NCBI RefSeq assembly: GCF_014154935.1
Contig: NZ_JACEHH010000005.1
Span: 186,001 to 250,000 of the forward strand
Length of the DNA stretch: 64,000 bases
Source of the DNA: Stieleria mannarensis
GTDB lineage: Bacteria; Planctomycetota; Planctomycetia; Pirellulales; Pirellulaceae
Reading direction: 5' to 3'
Shown: one piece after another, positions 8,603 through 16,926 of the stretch
Numbering within the stretch: the stretch's first letter is position 1
Layout of the letters: each line of letters begins with the position of its first letter
Notes under the pieces: model-generated
Database searches by the model: none
The model's input: only the letters and a program-made list of their open reading frames with translations
Told to the model about the DNA's origin: nothing
Made by a program: the position numbers and the translations under genes

Positions 8603-9508
8603 TTGAACGGACGATCTATCCGCATCTTTCTCGTCGACGGTGACGCATCGGGGTTGCTGACCGCGGAGGTCATGAATTGGTCTGGCAAGATGCTTGTTTC
8701 GCCCCGCACGAAGCTCGCCGAATTGGCGAAGCGGGATGAAATCACTCGCACGGGGATCTATGTCTTGGCAGGTCCAGACCCGGAGAACCCGTCGGGTGAG
8801 ATTGTTTACATCGGTGAGGGCGACAACGTTTTCAAACGATTGGCTTCTCACGACAAGGACGAAAAGAAGGAGTTTTGGACGCGATGTGTTGCGGTCATCA
8901 GCAAGGACTTAAACCTCACAAAGGCACACGTGAGGTACTTGGAGAGCCGGCTTATCGCCATGGGATACGCGGCGGGACGCGTCAAGATCCACAATGGTAC
9001 CGCACCGCCTTTGCCACCGATGCCAGAAGCGGACATCGCAGACATGGAAGGTTTTCTGCAACACATTGAACTTGTACTACCGGTTCTGGGGTTTTCGTTC
9101 CTCAAACCCAAACCGTCAATAGGCGAATTTACCCCAGGGGCCGAGGGCACGAACGACGCTTCTCCTGTATTTGAGTTCTCCTCCGGCGAGGCCACTGCAA
9201 AGGCGCAGGAGATTAATGGGGAATTCATCGTTTTGAAGGGATCGACGGCAACGTTGGAACCTCGTGCGAGCTGGACCAGTTACCGCGAGCTTCGACAGCA
9301 GCTCGTCGACGACAAGAAGCTGGTCGAGGTTCCTGGCAAAGGATTATTGCTCTTTGCGGAGGACGTCTACCTCAGCAGCCCCAGTGCCGGTGCTGCAATC
9401 GTGGCCGCCGGAAACACCAACGGCCGAGTGGCGTGGAAGGTCGCGAACACTCGCGAAACCTACGGCGATTGGCACCAATCGCAAATCCCCGCCGAAACGG
9501 AAGACTAG
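8603..9508 (+). CDS. GIY-YIG nuclease-family protein with C-terminal DUF4357-like domain
   Basis: The start is TTG 8603, preceded by a CGAGGAG ribosome-binding site at 8591-8597. The 301-aa protein has an N-terminal ~45-residue extension and a GIY-YIG fold with all key positions: GIY 51-53, YIG 69-71, Arg79, Glu114 (VRYLESRLI) and Asn131. The C-terminus (about 235-285; SSPSAGAAIVAAG, NGRVAWK) matches DUF4357, a small domain often paired with GIY-YIG nucleases. The intact catalytic set suggests an active endonuclease. It lies 48 bases after the NERD region and 3 bases before the HNH gene, so it is probably co-transcribed with both. Confidence 0.8.
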   Translation: MNGRSIRIFLVDGDASGLLTAEVMNWSGKMLVSPRTKLAELAKRDEITRTGIYVLAGPDPENPSGEIVYIGEGDNVFKRLASHDKDEKKEFWTRCVAVISKDLNLTKAHVRYLESRLIAMGYAAGRVKIHNGTAPPLPPMPEADIADMEGFLQHIELVLPVLGFSFLKPKPSIGEFTPGAEGTNDASPVFEFSSGEATAKAQEINGEFIVLKGSTATLEPRASWTSYRELRQQLVDDKKLVEVPGKGLLLFAEDVYLSSPSAGAAIVAAGNTNGRVAWKVANTRETYGDWHQSQIPAETED

Positions 9509-9511
9509 ACA

Positions 9512-10417
9512 GTGGAGCGGCAGTTTTCAGTGGATGGCTGGTTAAATCGGATCTCGAAGTTGAATAAGGCCCGGAACAACGCGCCGCACAAGCCGCTGCT
9601 GCTGTTGACGGTTCTTGATTTGGCCGAAGCGGATGAGTTGCGGGACGAGGCGATATCGTTGACGCCGGAGATTGCCTTTCGTTTCGAGACGTTTGCTCAA
9701 ATTGTGGCGTATCGCCGGACACGGCGGATTGATATTCGGATGCCTTTCCATCATTTGAAATCCGATGGGTTTTGGCAGGCGTTTACTCAGGACGGCTCAT
9801 CGTCGAAGCATCGGTCGGTCACCAAATACGTGGTACCGGACCCGGGCTTTGTCGCAGCTTGTTCGGATCGGGGTTTTCGTGACGCGGCGCGGCGTTTGAT
9901 CATTGCGAAACACTTTGAGCCGGCGGAGCGGAACGCTCTCTACCACATGGTCGGTCTGGCAATCCCAGATGAGGATCAGATTGCGCGGGATGCGAACTTT
10001 GAGATCCCAGAGGATGCTGAGCGAGCCGGCAGGAACGGGCGGTTTCGCATCGATGTCGCTGCCGCTTACGCATTCAGTTGTGCATTGACTGGATTTCGTA
10101 TCACCACACTTGACGGTGGTTCAATCGTCGACGCGGCACACATTCATCAATTCGCCGATTCACGGAACAATGACCCGCGCAACGGCTTGGCCCTGAGCAA
10201 GAATGCTCATTGGCTTTTCGATCGAGGCCTCTGGTCCATTGATGACGACTTCCGGGTACTCGTCGCTGTCGATGAGTTTGCCGAATCCTGCCCCGATCAA
10301 ACCTCGCTGGTTGACTACCACGGAAAACAACTTCGGCTTCCCATCAACGAGCAACTTTGGCCCGATCGCCAGCACTGCCGGTGGCATCGCAAACATCGCT
10401 TCCGAGGATCCATATAG
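9512..10417 (+). CDS. HNH endonuclease
   Basis: The GTG start at 9512 is three bases after the previous stop. The 301-aa protein begins with VDGWLNRISKLNKAR and HKPLLLLTVLDL, the N-terminal region typical of one group of restriction-type HNH endonucleases. The C-terminal half has the HNH core: VDAAHIHQFADS (His near 210), RNGLALSKNAHWLFDRGL (Asn225 and His234). These enzymes cleave DNA using a single metal ion. The gene sits between the GIY-YIG gene and a nuclease-like unknown, with 2 bases to the next start. No companion methyltransferase is adjacent, so it may be a modification-dependent or defence nuclease rather than part of a classical R-M pair. Confidence 0.82.
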   Translation: MERQFSVDGWLNRISKLNKARNNAPHKPLLLLTVLDLAEADELRDEAISLTPEIAFRFETFAQIVAYRRTRRIDIRMPFHHLKSDGFWQAFTQDGSSSKHRSVTKYVVPDPGFVAACSDRGFRDAARRLIIAKHFEPAERNALYHMVGLAIPDEDQIARDANFEIPEDAERAGRNGRFRIDVAAAYAFSCALTGFRITTLDGGSIVDAAHIHQFADSRNNDPRNGLALSKNAHWLFDRGLWSIDDDFRVLVAVDEFAESCPDQTSLVDYHGKQLRLPINEQLWPDRQHCRWHRKHRFRGSI

Positions 10418-10419
10418 TC

Positions 10420-11373
10420 ATGGGCCAGTTAGCGCGATTCTTGCAGCAGGCCTTTGCGGGGCAGTGTCCGAAGGGATGGACGTGCTCGCCGGAGAAACGC
10501 GTCCTTACCGCGGAGATGGAACGACTACTGGGGTATAACCCGAGGGCGGACATTTGCCTTGAGCGTCACGACGGGGCTCGCAGATTGTGGATTGAATTTG
10601 AGGTCAGTCGTGCAGACCCGGTTGCTAACCACGCGAAGTTCGCGACTTCTCATCTGTTCAATCCTTTCGGTGAGGCCGATGTCTTCGTTTCCATGGTCAG
10701 TTCGCATGTGACTCGTGGTCGCAGAAACTTGGCTTCAAACACCGTCCATTTGCTTAGGCATGTCGGGATTCAGTCGTTTCAAACGGTCCTGCTTCCAACG
10801 ATCGGACCTGAGCGAATCAAGCAACTGAATCACACGTCGGTTAAGGAACTTCAGGACACGGCGCTGGACGTCGCGTCAGAGCAAGAGCGGGTCTTTCAGG
10901 TCGTGGATCCTGTCCTGGAAAGTGACGGACAGCGGGTTCATTTCGCCTCCGAGCTATTTGAAGTGATTCGCAATCTTCATCAGTGGAACGTTCAGATTTC
11001 CGATCCAGATGCGAAACAACTCTGGAAGCGGCGGACGGTCACCTATTTTGTCTTTGATCCTGTATCAAAGCTCTTTGCTCCATCAAAGTTCTGTGCCTAC
11101 GTGATACCGAACCAATCGCACTCGATCATTGAGACGCCAGCCGCTGGCTTGATGGATGTCGCGACCTACTGCAAATTTGACCAATCCGATCGGCGATTCG
11201 ATGGGCAGCGTGCTCGATTGCACCTTACCAAGAGTCTTGGGATGACTTTGATGGAGCCATCGGAATCCCCCGCCATCGATAGTGCCTTTGCGACTTGGTG
11301 TGAACGAAACGAATCCAGTATCCTGGTCCATCCCAACGGCCCAAAGTTCGTTCGGCCACCGGATTGGTACTGA
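10420..11373 (+). CDS. Unrecognised protein, possible PD-(D/E)XK-like nuclease
   Basis: I chose ATG 10420, two bases after the HNH stop; the open frame reaching back to 10357 only overlaps that gene. The 317-aa product is not recognised. Its N-terminal half has an acidic-beta pattern, RADICLERHDGARRLWIEFE, followed by ADPVANHAKF. That resembles the D...ExE plus migrated-Lys arrangement of some restriction-like folds. The C-terminal half (TVTYFVFDP, SKFCAYVIPN, MDVATYCKF) shows no known motif and has no membrane segment or signal peptide. Its placement in a run of nucleases and a helicase suggests a role in the same system. The nuclease idea is weak and rests on pattern only. Confidence 0.6.
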   Translation: MGQLARFLQQAFAGQCPKGWTCSPEKRVLTAEMERLLGYNPRADICLERHDGARRLWIEFEVSRADPVANHAKFATSHLFNPFGEADVFVSMVSSHVTRGRRNLASNTVHLLRHVGIQSFQTVLLPTIGPERIKQLNHTSVKELQDTALDVASEQERVFQVVDPVLESDGQRVHFASELFEVIRNLHQWNVQISDPDAKQLWKRRTVTYFVFDPVSKLFAPSKFCAYVIPNQSHSIIETPAAGLMDVATYCKFDQSDRRFDGQRARLHLTKSLGMTLMEPSESPAIDSAFATWCERNESSILVHPNGPKFVRPPDWY

Positions 11374-11477
11374 TTGGATCCGCACGCTGCCTCTGACCGG
11401 TGAAGGCATCGAGTCGGTAGAATCTCGTTTTTGCAATCGCCGTAAGCTTTGTCATTTTTTTATCCTGTAGTCATCCT

Positions 11478-14400
11478 GTGGAACCCGGACTCTACGATCA
11501 ACTTTTAACGCAATCGGTTGAGGACGCGATCGCTCGACTGGGCGATCCTCGCCTGGCGACGCTTGCGCCGGTTGACGCCGAGGAGTCGCACTCGGTCCTG
11601 GCTCAGTTTCTTGAACGGCTGATTGCCAGCAGCCTGGCAGCCTTTCGTGGTGCTGATGCCGCTGACAAGCAAAGACAACTGACCAACAGGGTTCTATCCA
11701 CGCTCGCAGATGCGTTGCACGACGGAGACACTGATGCCCTGAGTATCGCCAGCCCGCTGCAACGGCTGCTGGCTGTTCATCAATCAGTCGATGGTGTTTC
11801 AAACGAGCGGCCCGACAGCCCGCTTTCTCGCTGCTCGCTACTAACGGGCACTCGTCTCGACGCCAGCCTCGGCAGTCAGCTTCGCAAGGAGATCGCAACT
11901 TGCGATCGTGTGGATATCCTGTGTTCGTTCATCAAGTGGAGCGGCTTGCGTGTAATCTTGGATCATCTTCGGGAGCTTGTGGAGCGGAATGCCGAATTGG
12001 CAGTCCGCGTGATCACCACCAGCTATATGGGAGCCACGGACCCCAAAGCGGTTGAAGCGTTGAGCGAGCTTCCGCGAACAGAAGTGAGAGTCAGCTACGA
12101 CACGAAACGAACTCGCTTGCACGCCAAAGCCTATCTGTTTCATCGCACGACAGGCTTCAGCAGCGCCTACGTGGGTTCCGCCAATCTGTCCAACGCGGCG
12201 TTGTCTGAGGGGCTTGAGTGGACGACAAAACTTAGCCAGTACGAATTGCCTTACCTGTGGGACAAGGTCGCGGGTACGTTTGAAACATACTGGCAAGACG
12301 ACGAGTTCCAAACGTTTGACGGGCAGTCACTGCCTCGACTTCGGCAAGCGATTCGCACTGAACGGAACGCCGGATCCACACTCACCCCAGCGGTCAACTT
12401 TGACTTGCGACCGTTTCCTTTTCAGGAAGAGATTCTCGACGTCATCGCAGCCGAACGCGAGGTTCAGCACAAACACAAGCATCTGATCGTCGCCGCCACG
12501 GGCACCGGCAAAACGATGATTGCCGCGTTCGATTACGCACGGGTGGCGAGAGAGCTGGGTCGAAAACCGACATTGTTGTTCATCGCTCATCGAAAGGAAA
12601 TCCTGAACCAAGCTTTGGCAGCGTTTCGATGCGTGCTACGCGATCAAAACTTCGGGGATCTTTTGGTGGACGGCCGTCGGCCGGAGCAACACGAACATCT
12701 GTTCTGTTCGATTCAGAGTTTCAACTCACGAAATCTTCGCGAGGAATCAGCCGAACAATTCGAATATGTGGTTGTTGACGAGTTTCATCATGCCGCGGCA
12801 CCCAGCTACCAATCCTTGCTGGATCACGTTCAGCCGAAGGTCCTGCTGGGGTTAACTGCCACGCCGGAGCGGACGGACCAACTGGATGTGATGCACTGGT
12901 TCGGCGGTCGAGCGAGCGCCGAAATCCGGTTGCCAGATGCGATTTCACGTCGATTGCTTTGCCCGTTTCAATATTTCGGCGTTTCTGACTCAGTTGACCT
13001 CGATGATCTGAATTGGCAACGCGGCGGTTATCGCATTGACGACTTGGATCGGCTGTACACAGGAAATGACGTCCGAGCAAAGTTGGTGCTGGAGAAGTTC
13101 CTCGAAACGGTATTGGATCCACAAGAGGTTCGAGGTCTTGGATTTTGCTGCAGTGTTGCTCATGCAGAATTCATGGCCCGGTTCTTTGATGATCATGGTA
13201 TCGCGTCGGTCGCATTGTCAGCAAATTCGACCAGCGAGCAACGCAATTCCGCTCAGCAGCGGCTGCGAGAGCAATCTGTCAACTTTCTCTTTGTGGTCGA
13301 CCTTTACAACGAAGGCGTCGATATTCCTGAAATCGATACGGTGCTGTTTCTGCGACCGACGGAAAGCTTGACCGTCTTCCTCCAGCAATTGGGGCGCGGG
13401 CTGCGATTGCACCCAGGCAAGGAGTGCCTGACGGTGCTCGATTTCATTGGCGCTCAGCGCAGGGAATTTCGGTTCGCCAGTCGTTTCCGAGCCCTGAGCG
13501 AAAAGCCGACCACGAAACTCGACCAAGAAATCGCAAACGGTTTTCCCCATTTGCCAAGCGGCTGTGTGATCAAACTGGAGAGAGTCGCGCAGCAACGAGT
13601 GCTTGAAAATGTTCGTGAGTCCATTCGTTTGGTCCGCCCACGGATGCTGGGGTCGCTGCGTGATCTGAAGCAGTATCTGGGACGCGTACCAACACTCGAA
13701 GACTCGCTCGACTTTTTCGACACGACGCTTGACGAATTACTCAAACGCGGCCTTTGGTCACGCCTGTTGGCAGATGCAGGCCTGGTTGAAGTAAAGGAGT
13801 CTCCGGACGAAAAACAACTTGCGAAAGGGATCCGTCGTCTAAGTCACATCAATTGCCCGTTGCAGATCCAGGCTGCAATGCAATATCTCGATCAGCAGTC
13901 ACGCCTCGAGAATGGTGTTGCTGAGATGTTGCACGTGTCATTGTGGGGTACAAAGCACGCGGAAATGTCACTCGCCGAGGCGGACAAGCGATTGCGCCGT
14001 AATCCGGTGGTTGTTGATGATCTGCGATGCATCTTGGAATACCGATTGAAGCACTCGCCGTTGATCGCAAGTCGAAACACAACGGCGTTTGAGCCGCTAG
14101 CCATTCACGCCGCGTACACAAGGGACGAAATCCTGGTCGCGCTCGGGCACTGGAATTTCAACGACCGGCCGAGCCAACGCGAAGGCGTCCTACACATGAA
14201 GGATCGCAAGCTGGATGTCTTCTTCGTGACTCTACAAAAAACCGAGGATGAGTACTCGCCGACGACGATGTACGAAGACTATTTGATTTCGCACGACCAG
14301 TTTCATTGGCAGTCGCAAAGCAACACGTCCGTGCAATCGCCCACTGGCCAACGCTACCTCCGTCACCGCGATCAAGGCTACACACCGCTATTATTCGTTC

Positions 14401-14567
14401 GCGAGACAAAGAACCTGCCTTCTGGGCTTTCGGCTCCCTATCACTTCCTCGGGCCGTGCCGCTACTTAAGCCACATCGGCAGCCGACCCATTAGCATCGT
14501 TTGGCAGCTCGAGTCTCCCGTTCCAACTCGACTACTACGTACCATGGCTCGGCAGATCGCTGTTTGA
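11478..14567 (+). CDS. PLD-like / superfamily II helicase / DUF3427-type defence protein
   Basis: The GTG start at 11478 gives a 1029-aa protein beginning MEPGLYDQLL, as in DUF3427 helicases. Domains in order: an N-terminal helical region; a phospholipase-D-like nuclease (HAK at 215-217, GSANLS 233-238, one HKD half-site); a DEAD/DEAH helicase with Walker A ATGTGKT (340-346), DEFHH (434-438), TATPER (460-465) and motif VI QQLGRGLR (636-643); and a C-terminal DUF3427-like region with a MKDRKLDVFFVTL stretch. It is the last and largest gene of the cluster, 104 bases after the previous one, so it may have its own promoter. It is probably a nucleic-acid translocase with nuclease activity; such genes recur in defence islands. 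Confidence 0.85.
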   Translation: MEPGLYDQLLTQSVEDAIARLGDPRLATLAPVDAEESHSVLAQFLERLIASSLAAFRGADAADKQRQLTNRVLSTLADALHDGDTDALSIASPLQRLLAVHQSVDGVSNERPDSPLSRCSLLTGTRLDASLGSQLRKEIATCDRVDILCSFIKWSGLRVILDHLRELVERNAELAVRVITTSYMGATDPKAVEALSELPRTEVRVSYDTKRTRLHAKAYLFHRTTGFSSAYVGSANLSNAALSEGLEWTTKLSQYELPYLWDKVAGTFETYWQDDEFQTFDGQSLPRLRQAIRTERNAGSTLTPAVNFDLRPFPFQEEILDVIAAEREVQHKHKHLIVAATGTGKTMIAAFDYARVARELGRKPTLLFIAHRKEILNQALAAFRCVLRDQNFGDLLVDGRRPEQHEHLFCSIQSFNSRNLREESAEQFEYVVVDEFHHAAAPSYQSLLDHVQPKVLLGLTATPERTDQLDVMHWFGGRASAEIRLPDAISRRLLCPFQYFGVSDSVDLDDLNWQRGGYRIDDLDRLYTGNDVRAKLVLEKFLETVLDPQEVRGLGFCCSVAHAEFMARFFDDHGIASVALSANSTSEQRNSAQQRLREQSVNFLFVVDLYNEGVDIPEIDTVLFLRPTESLTVFLQQLGRGLRLHPGKECLTVLDFIGAQRREFRFASRFRALSEKPTTKLDQEIANGFPHLPSGCVIKLERVAQQRVLENVRESIRLVRPRMLGSLRDLKQYLGRVPTLEDSLDFFDTTLDELLKRGLWSRLLADAGLVEVKESPDEKQLAKGIRRLSHINCPLQIQAAMQYLDQQSRLENGVAEMLHVSLWGTKHAEMSLAEADKRLRRNPVVVDDLRCILEYRLKHSPLIASRNTTAFEPLAIHAAYTRDEILVALGHWNFNDRPSQREGVLHMKDRKLDVFFVTLQKTEDEYSPTTMYEDYLISHDQFHWQSQSNTSVQSPTGQRYLRHRDQGYTPLLFVRETKNLPSGLSAPYHFLGPCRYLSHIGSRPISIVWQLESPVPTRLLRTMARQIAV

Positions 14568-14752
14568 GGTGCTACCAGGTCGGCCGCAGAGACGAAGTAT
14601 TAACTCGCTGGATTCACCCACATGGGTTGCAGTTCGCTGGTTCGACTGTCAATGCAGTGTTTGCTCCGGCAGCGTGAACCGTGTGGCGGCAGCGTGGCGG
14701 GTGTTCTGCTGGAAAGGTTTTTCGCTTGATTGAAGAATCTGAGGGAGACGAT

Positions 14753-14833
14753 GCCCACCGATAGCAGCGCGGATCCGCAGATCCCCGGCCGCATCGCACC
14801 CGTGGGTTCGCACTGCCATCCGTGGGCTTTTTT
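14753..14833. repeat. CCGTGGG palindromic element, copy A (possible terminator)
   Basis: Terminal inverted repeats GCCCACCGATAGCAG and CTGCCATCCGTGGGC enclose about 45 bases. The right arm is followed by TTTTTT, so on the plus strand this copy could act as an intrinsic terminator for the helicase gene that ends 186 bases upstream. Related copies lie at 15366-15437, 33741-33815 and 55864-55921. Confidence 0.6.
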
Positions 14834-15228
14834 GCTTTCGACGTGGCGAGTGGAGGGGTAGGAAGATTTTGGAGGTAGGAAAATTGGCTCAGTTGAATGG
14901 GTGGTGCATTGCGTTATTTTCTTACCCCCAAAATCTTCTTGCCCGATTTCGGCGGGCGGCTGAGAAATGATCCGGTTGAGATTTTGCGGATGGCACGCCC
15001 GGGGAGTTTGCGGAGCCTCGGCGGAGCGTCAGCAAGGCGGCGGCGTCCCGGGGAAACCGCGGGCAAGGTGATGCGGTTTGGCGTGCGGGTATCGGCAGGA
15101 CGGGCGATGGCTGCAAGGGTTGTTCATGGCCGTTGGCCAATGGGGCTTGGTCTTCTTGAAATACCTTGGGCGTTGCCCAAGGCTAGGGGTGTGAACGGCC
15201 TTTGGCCGAAGAGCGGGAGACGGGAGTT

Positions 15229-15285
15229 GGGAGTTGGGAGTGGGGAGTGGGGAGTGGGGAGTGGGGAGTGGGGAGGTGGGAGTTG
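15229..15285 (+). repeat. 7-bp tandem repeat (AGTGGGG units)
   Basis: About six near-identical units of AGTGGGG, flanked by GGGAGTT variants, form a guanine-rich microsatellite in non-coding DNA. Its unit resembles the GGGAGCT heptamers at 52026-52085. Confidence 0.8.
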
Positions 15286-15365
15286 GTTGTTTGGACGTTA
15301 GTGCCTGGGTGGTGGGCTGGTTTGGAGAAGCGCGTGGCCTCGAATCACACGGGACGTCTTGTCTG

Positions 15366-15437
15366 CTGATGGCGACGCGGATCCGCGGATCTGTCGGCGG
15401 CGCTGCATCCGTGGGTTCGCGCTGCTATCGGTGGGCC
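15366..15437. repeat. CCGTGGG palindromic element, copy B
   Basis: This copy shares GCGGATCCGCGGATC and the right arm CCGTGGGTTCGCGCTGCTAT CGGTGGG (split here for length) with copy A at 14753. It lies in non-coding DNA downstream of the minus-strand gene at 15566. Confidence 0.6.
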
Positions 15438-15565
15438 TTTTGATTTCCCCGCCTGCTAAGCGAGGGCCGCGAAGGAGCGCTCAGACATCCTGAATCGACC
15501 CTCCCCTCGCTGCGCTCGACCCTCCCAGCCTGGGAGGGTGAATTCCCGAAAACCGCACGAGCTCG

Positions 15566-16753
15566 TTAGTGCTGGGCGTGCGTTCGTCGGCGTGAGGATT
15601 CGGTTTCGAATCCCAAGCTGTAGGGACGGAACACCAGAATCGGGTCGGCCGTCAGTGCGTTAAACCCTCGGGTGCGTGGATCGATCCCGGCGCGATGCAG
15701 TTTGAGCGCCAAGGCGACGTCGCGGACTTGGGTTCGATGCGTCGTTTTGGGTGGCATCATCGAACGCCAAACATGACTGACACGATCGTCGCCGGAGAAA
15801 CTGGCGATCCATTGGTCGATTTCCGTCGGCGCGAAATTCAGCTTGGATGCAGCCAACAGCGCCGCCACGATCCGTGACGGTGATTCACTGGGATCATTCA
15901 ATGCGGTACGGCAATCCGCCTGGACCACTTCGTCGCAACCGTAACGCAATCCGATCACCAAACGGTCGCGCAGATCGATCGGTGCGGAGGTCAGCAGGCT
16001 GGCGATGATCCGTGACAAGACGCGTTGTTCATGATCACGCAAGGGATCCGGCCCGGTCCCCGGATGGCGCAGCATCGCGACCAATCGCACCAATTGGGGA
16101 TCGGCGACGGCTGACTGCTGTTGACACCCCAGCGCGAGTGCCACCGACCAGCCCGCACTGTCGTGCCGATCTAATGTCTCAGGATCCGCCCATTGAACCG
16201 CTTCGGTCGGCCCAGCGGCCAGCAAGCGGCCGATGTCGGGACGCCCTTGGACGGCACCGCGGAACATCAGACGGGCATCATGGGTGTCGCCGGCGCATCG
16301 ACGAAACGATTCCCATCCGATCAGTGAATTTCGATCGAAGGCGGGGTCATACAAGAACCGATCCATCAACATCTCACGCGCGTGCAATTCCAACCGGCTG
16401 AGCAACCGCCGCTTGGACAGATAGCGTTCCATGTCTGCGGGCGGAAAGGGATTGTCACCGAGCAACGCTTTGACCTGCTCGGCCACCTTCTGGTCGCCGA
16501 TCGCATGACCAATCAGCTTGGACTCCGCACGGCGGCGTGTGGTGAACGAGTCGGAGCCCAGTTCCGCGACCCATGTCTGCAATTCAACGCGGGACACGAC
16601 GCCGTCATCCGGCGCTGCGGCAGCGGGGCGGTGATTCGACGCTGCGGTTGGAATTTCAGCCGAAGTCGGCTCCTGGCTCGTCGCCGATCCGATCCACCAA
16701 CCGCCTGCCGTGAGGGCAATCAGCCAGAGCGAGCGGGAATCGGGTCGATACAT
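15566..16753 (-). CDS. Secreted hypothetical protein
   Basis: ATG 16753 is preferred over the TTG at 16759. The 395-aa product starts with MYRPDSRSLWLIALTAGG, an N-terminal hydrophobic stretch ending near SATSQ, so it is probably exported. The mature part begins with a Pro/Ala-rich linker and then a helical region with repeated Arg/Leu-rich segments (SFTTRRRAESKLIGHA, LSKRRLLSRLELHAREML). This is reminiscent of HEAT-like secreted proteins seen in planctomycetes, but no catalytic motif is visible. It faces away from the GlmU-like gene, with about 170 bases between them for divergent promoters. I do not assign a function. Confidence 0.65.
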   Translation of the reverse strand: MYRPDSRSLWLIALTAGGWWIGSATSQEPTSAEIPTAASNHRPAAAAPDDGVVSRVELQTWVAELGSDSFTTRRRAESKLIGHAIGDQKVAEQVKALLGDNPFPPADMERYLSKRRLLSRLELHAREMLMDRFLYDPAFDRNSLIGWESFRRCAGDTHDARLMFRGAVQGRPDIGRLLAAGPTEAVQWADPETLDRHDSAGWSVALALGCQQQSAVADPQLVRLVAMLRHPGTGPDPLRDHEQRVLSRIIASLLTSAPIDLRDRLVIGLRYGCDEVVQADCRTALNDPSESPSRIVAALLAASKLNFAPTEIDQWIASFSGDDRVSHVWRSMMPPKTTHRTQVRDVALALKLHRAGIDPRTRGFNALTADPILVFRPYSLGFETESSRRRTHAQH

Positions 16754-16926
16754 CGGCAATCACCAGAACATCGGATTGTTTACAAGGTAAAGAACCCTAG
16801 CCCGCCGCCAAAAGAAATCTGGCGTCGGAGTCTGACGCGTGGCTCGAAACCGCATCGGAAGATCGCGACGGTTCGGGTACACTGCGCGACCGATACAACC
16901 CCAACGCCATGCAAAGAATCCGCACG

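Larger units (their letters stand above)
14568..15565. other. Gene-free, repeat-rich gap marking the end of the defence island
   Basis: No credible gene is visible; a 134-codon frame at 14897-15301 is repeat-derived. The gap holds two copies of a palindromic CCGTGGG element, a GGAGGTAGGAAAAT palindrome (14858-14945), a palindrome around CTTGGGCGTTGCCCAAGG (15164-15183), a 7-bp tandem repeat (15229-15285) and a perfect inverted repeat ACCCTCCCAG/CTGGGAGGGT (15519-15539). The density suggests a landing zone for mobile repeats between accessory and core DNA. Confidence 0.6.

Noticed and set aside
14897-15301. 134-codon plus-strand frame between the defence island and the next gene
   Set aside because: It runs through a tandem repeat (VGSGEW units) and palindromes, has no protein-like composition, and resembles nothing known.
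15519-15539. Terminator for the gene at 15566
   Set aside because: The hairpin is perfect, but no T run follows on the minus strand; it looks like another dispersed palindrome.
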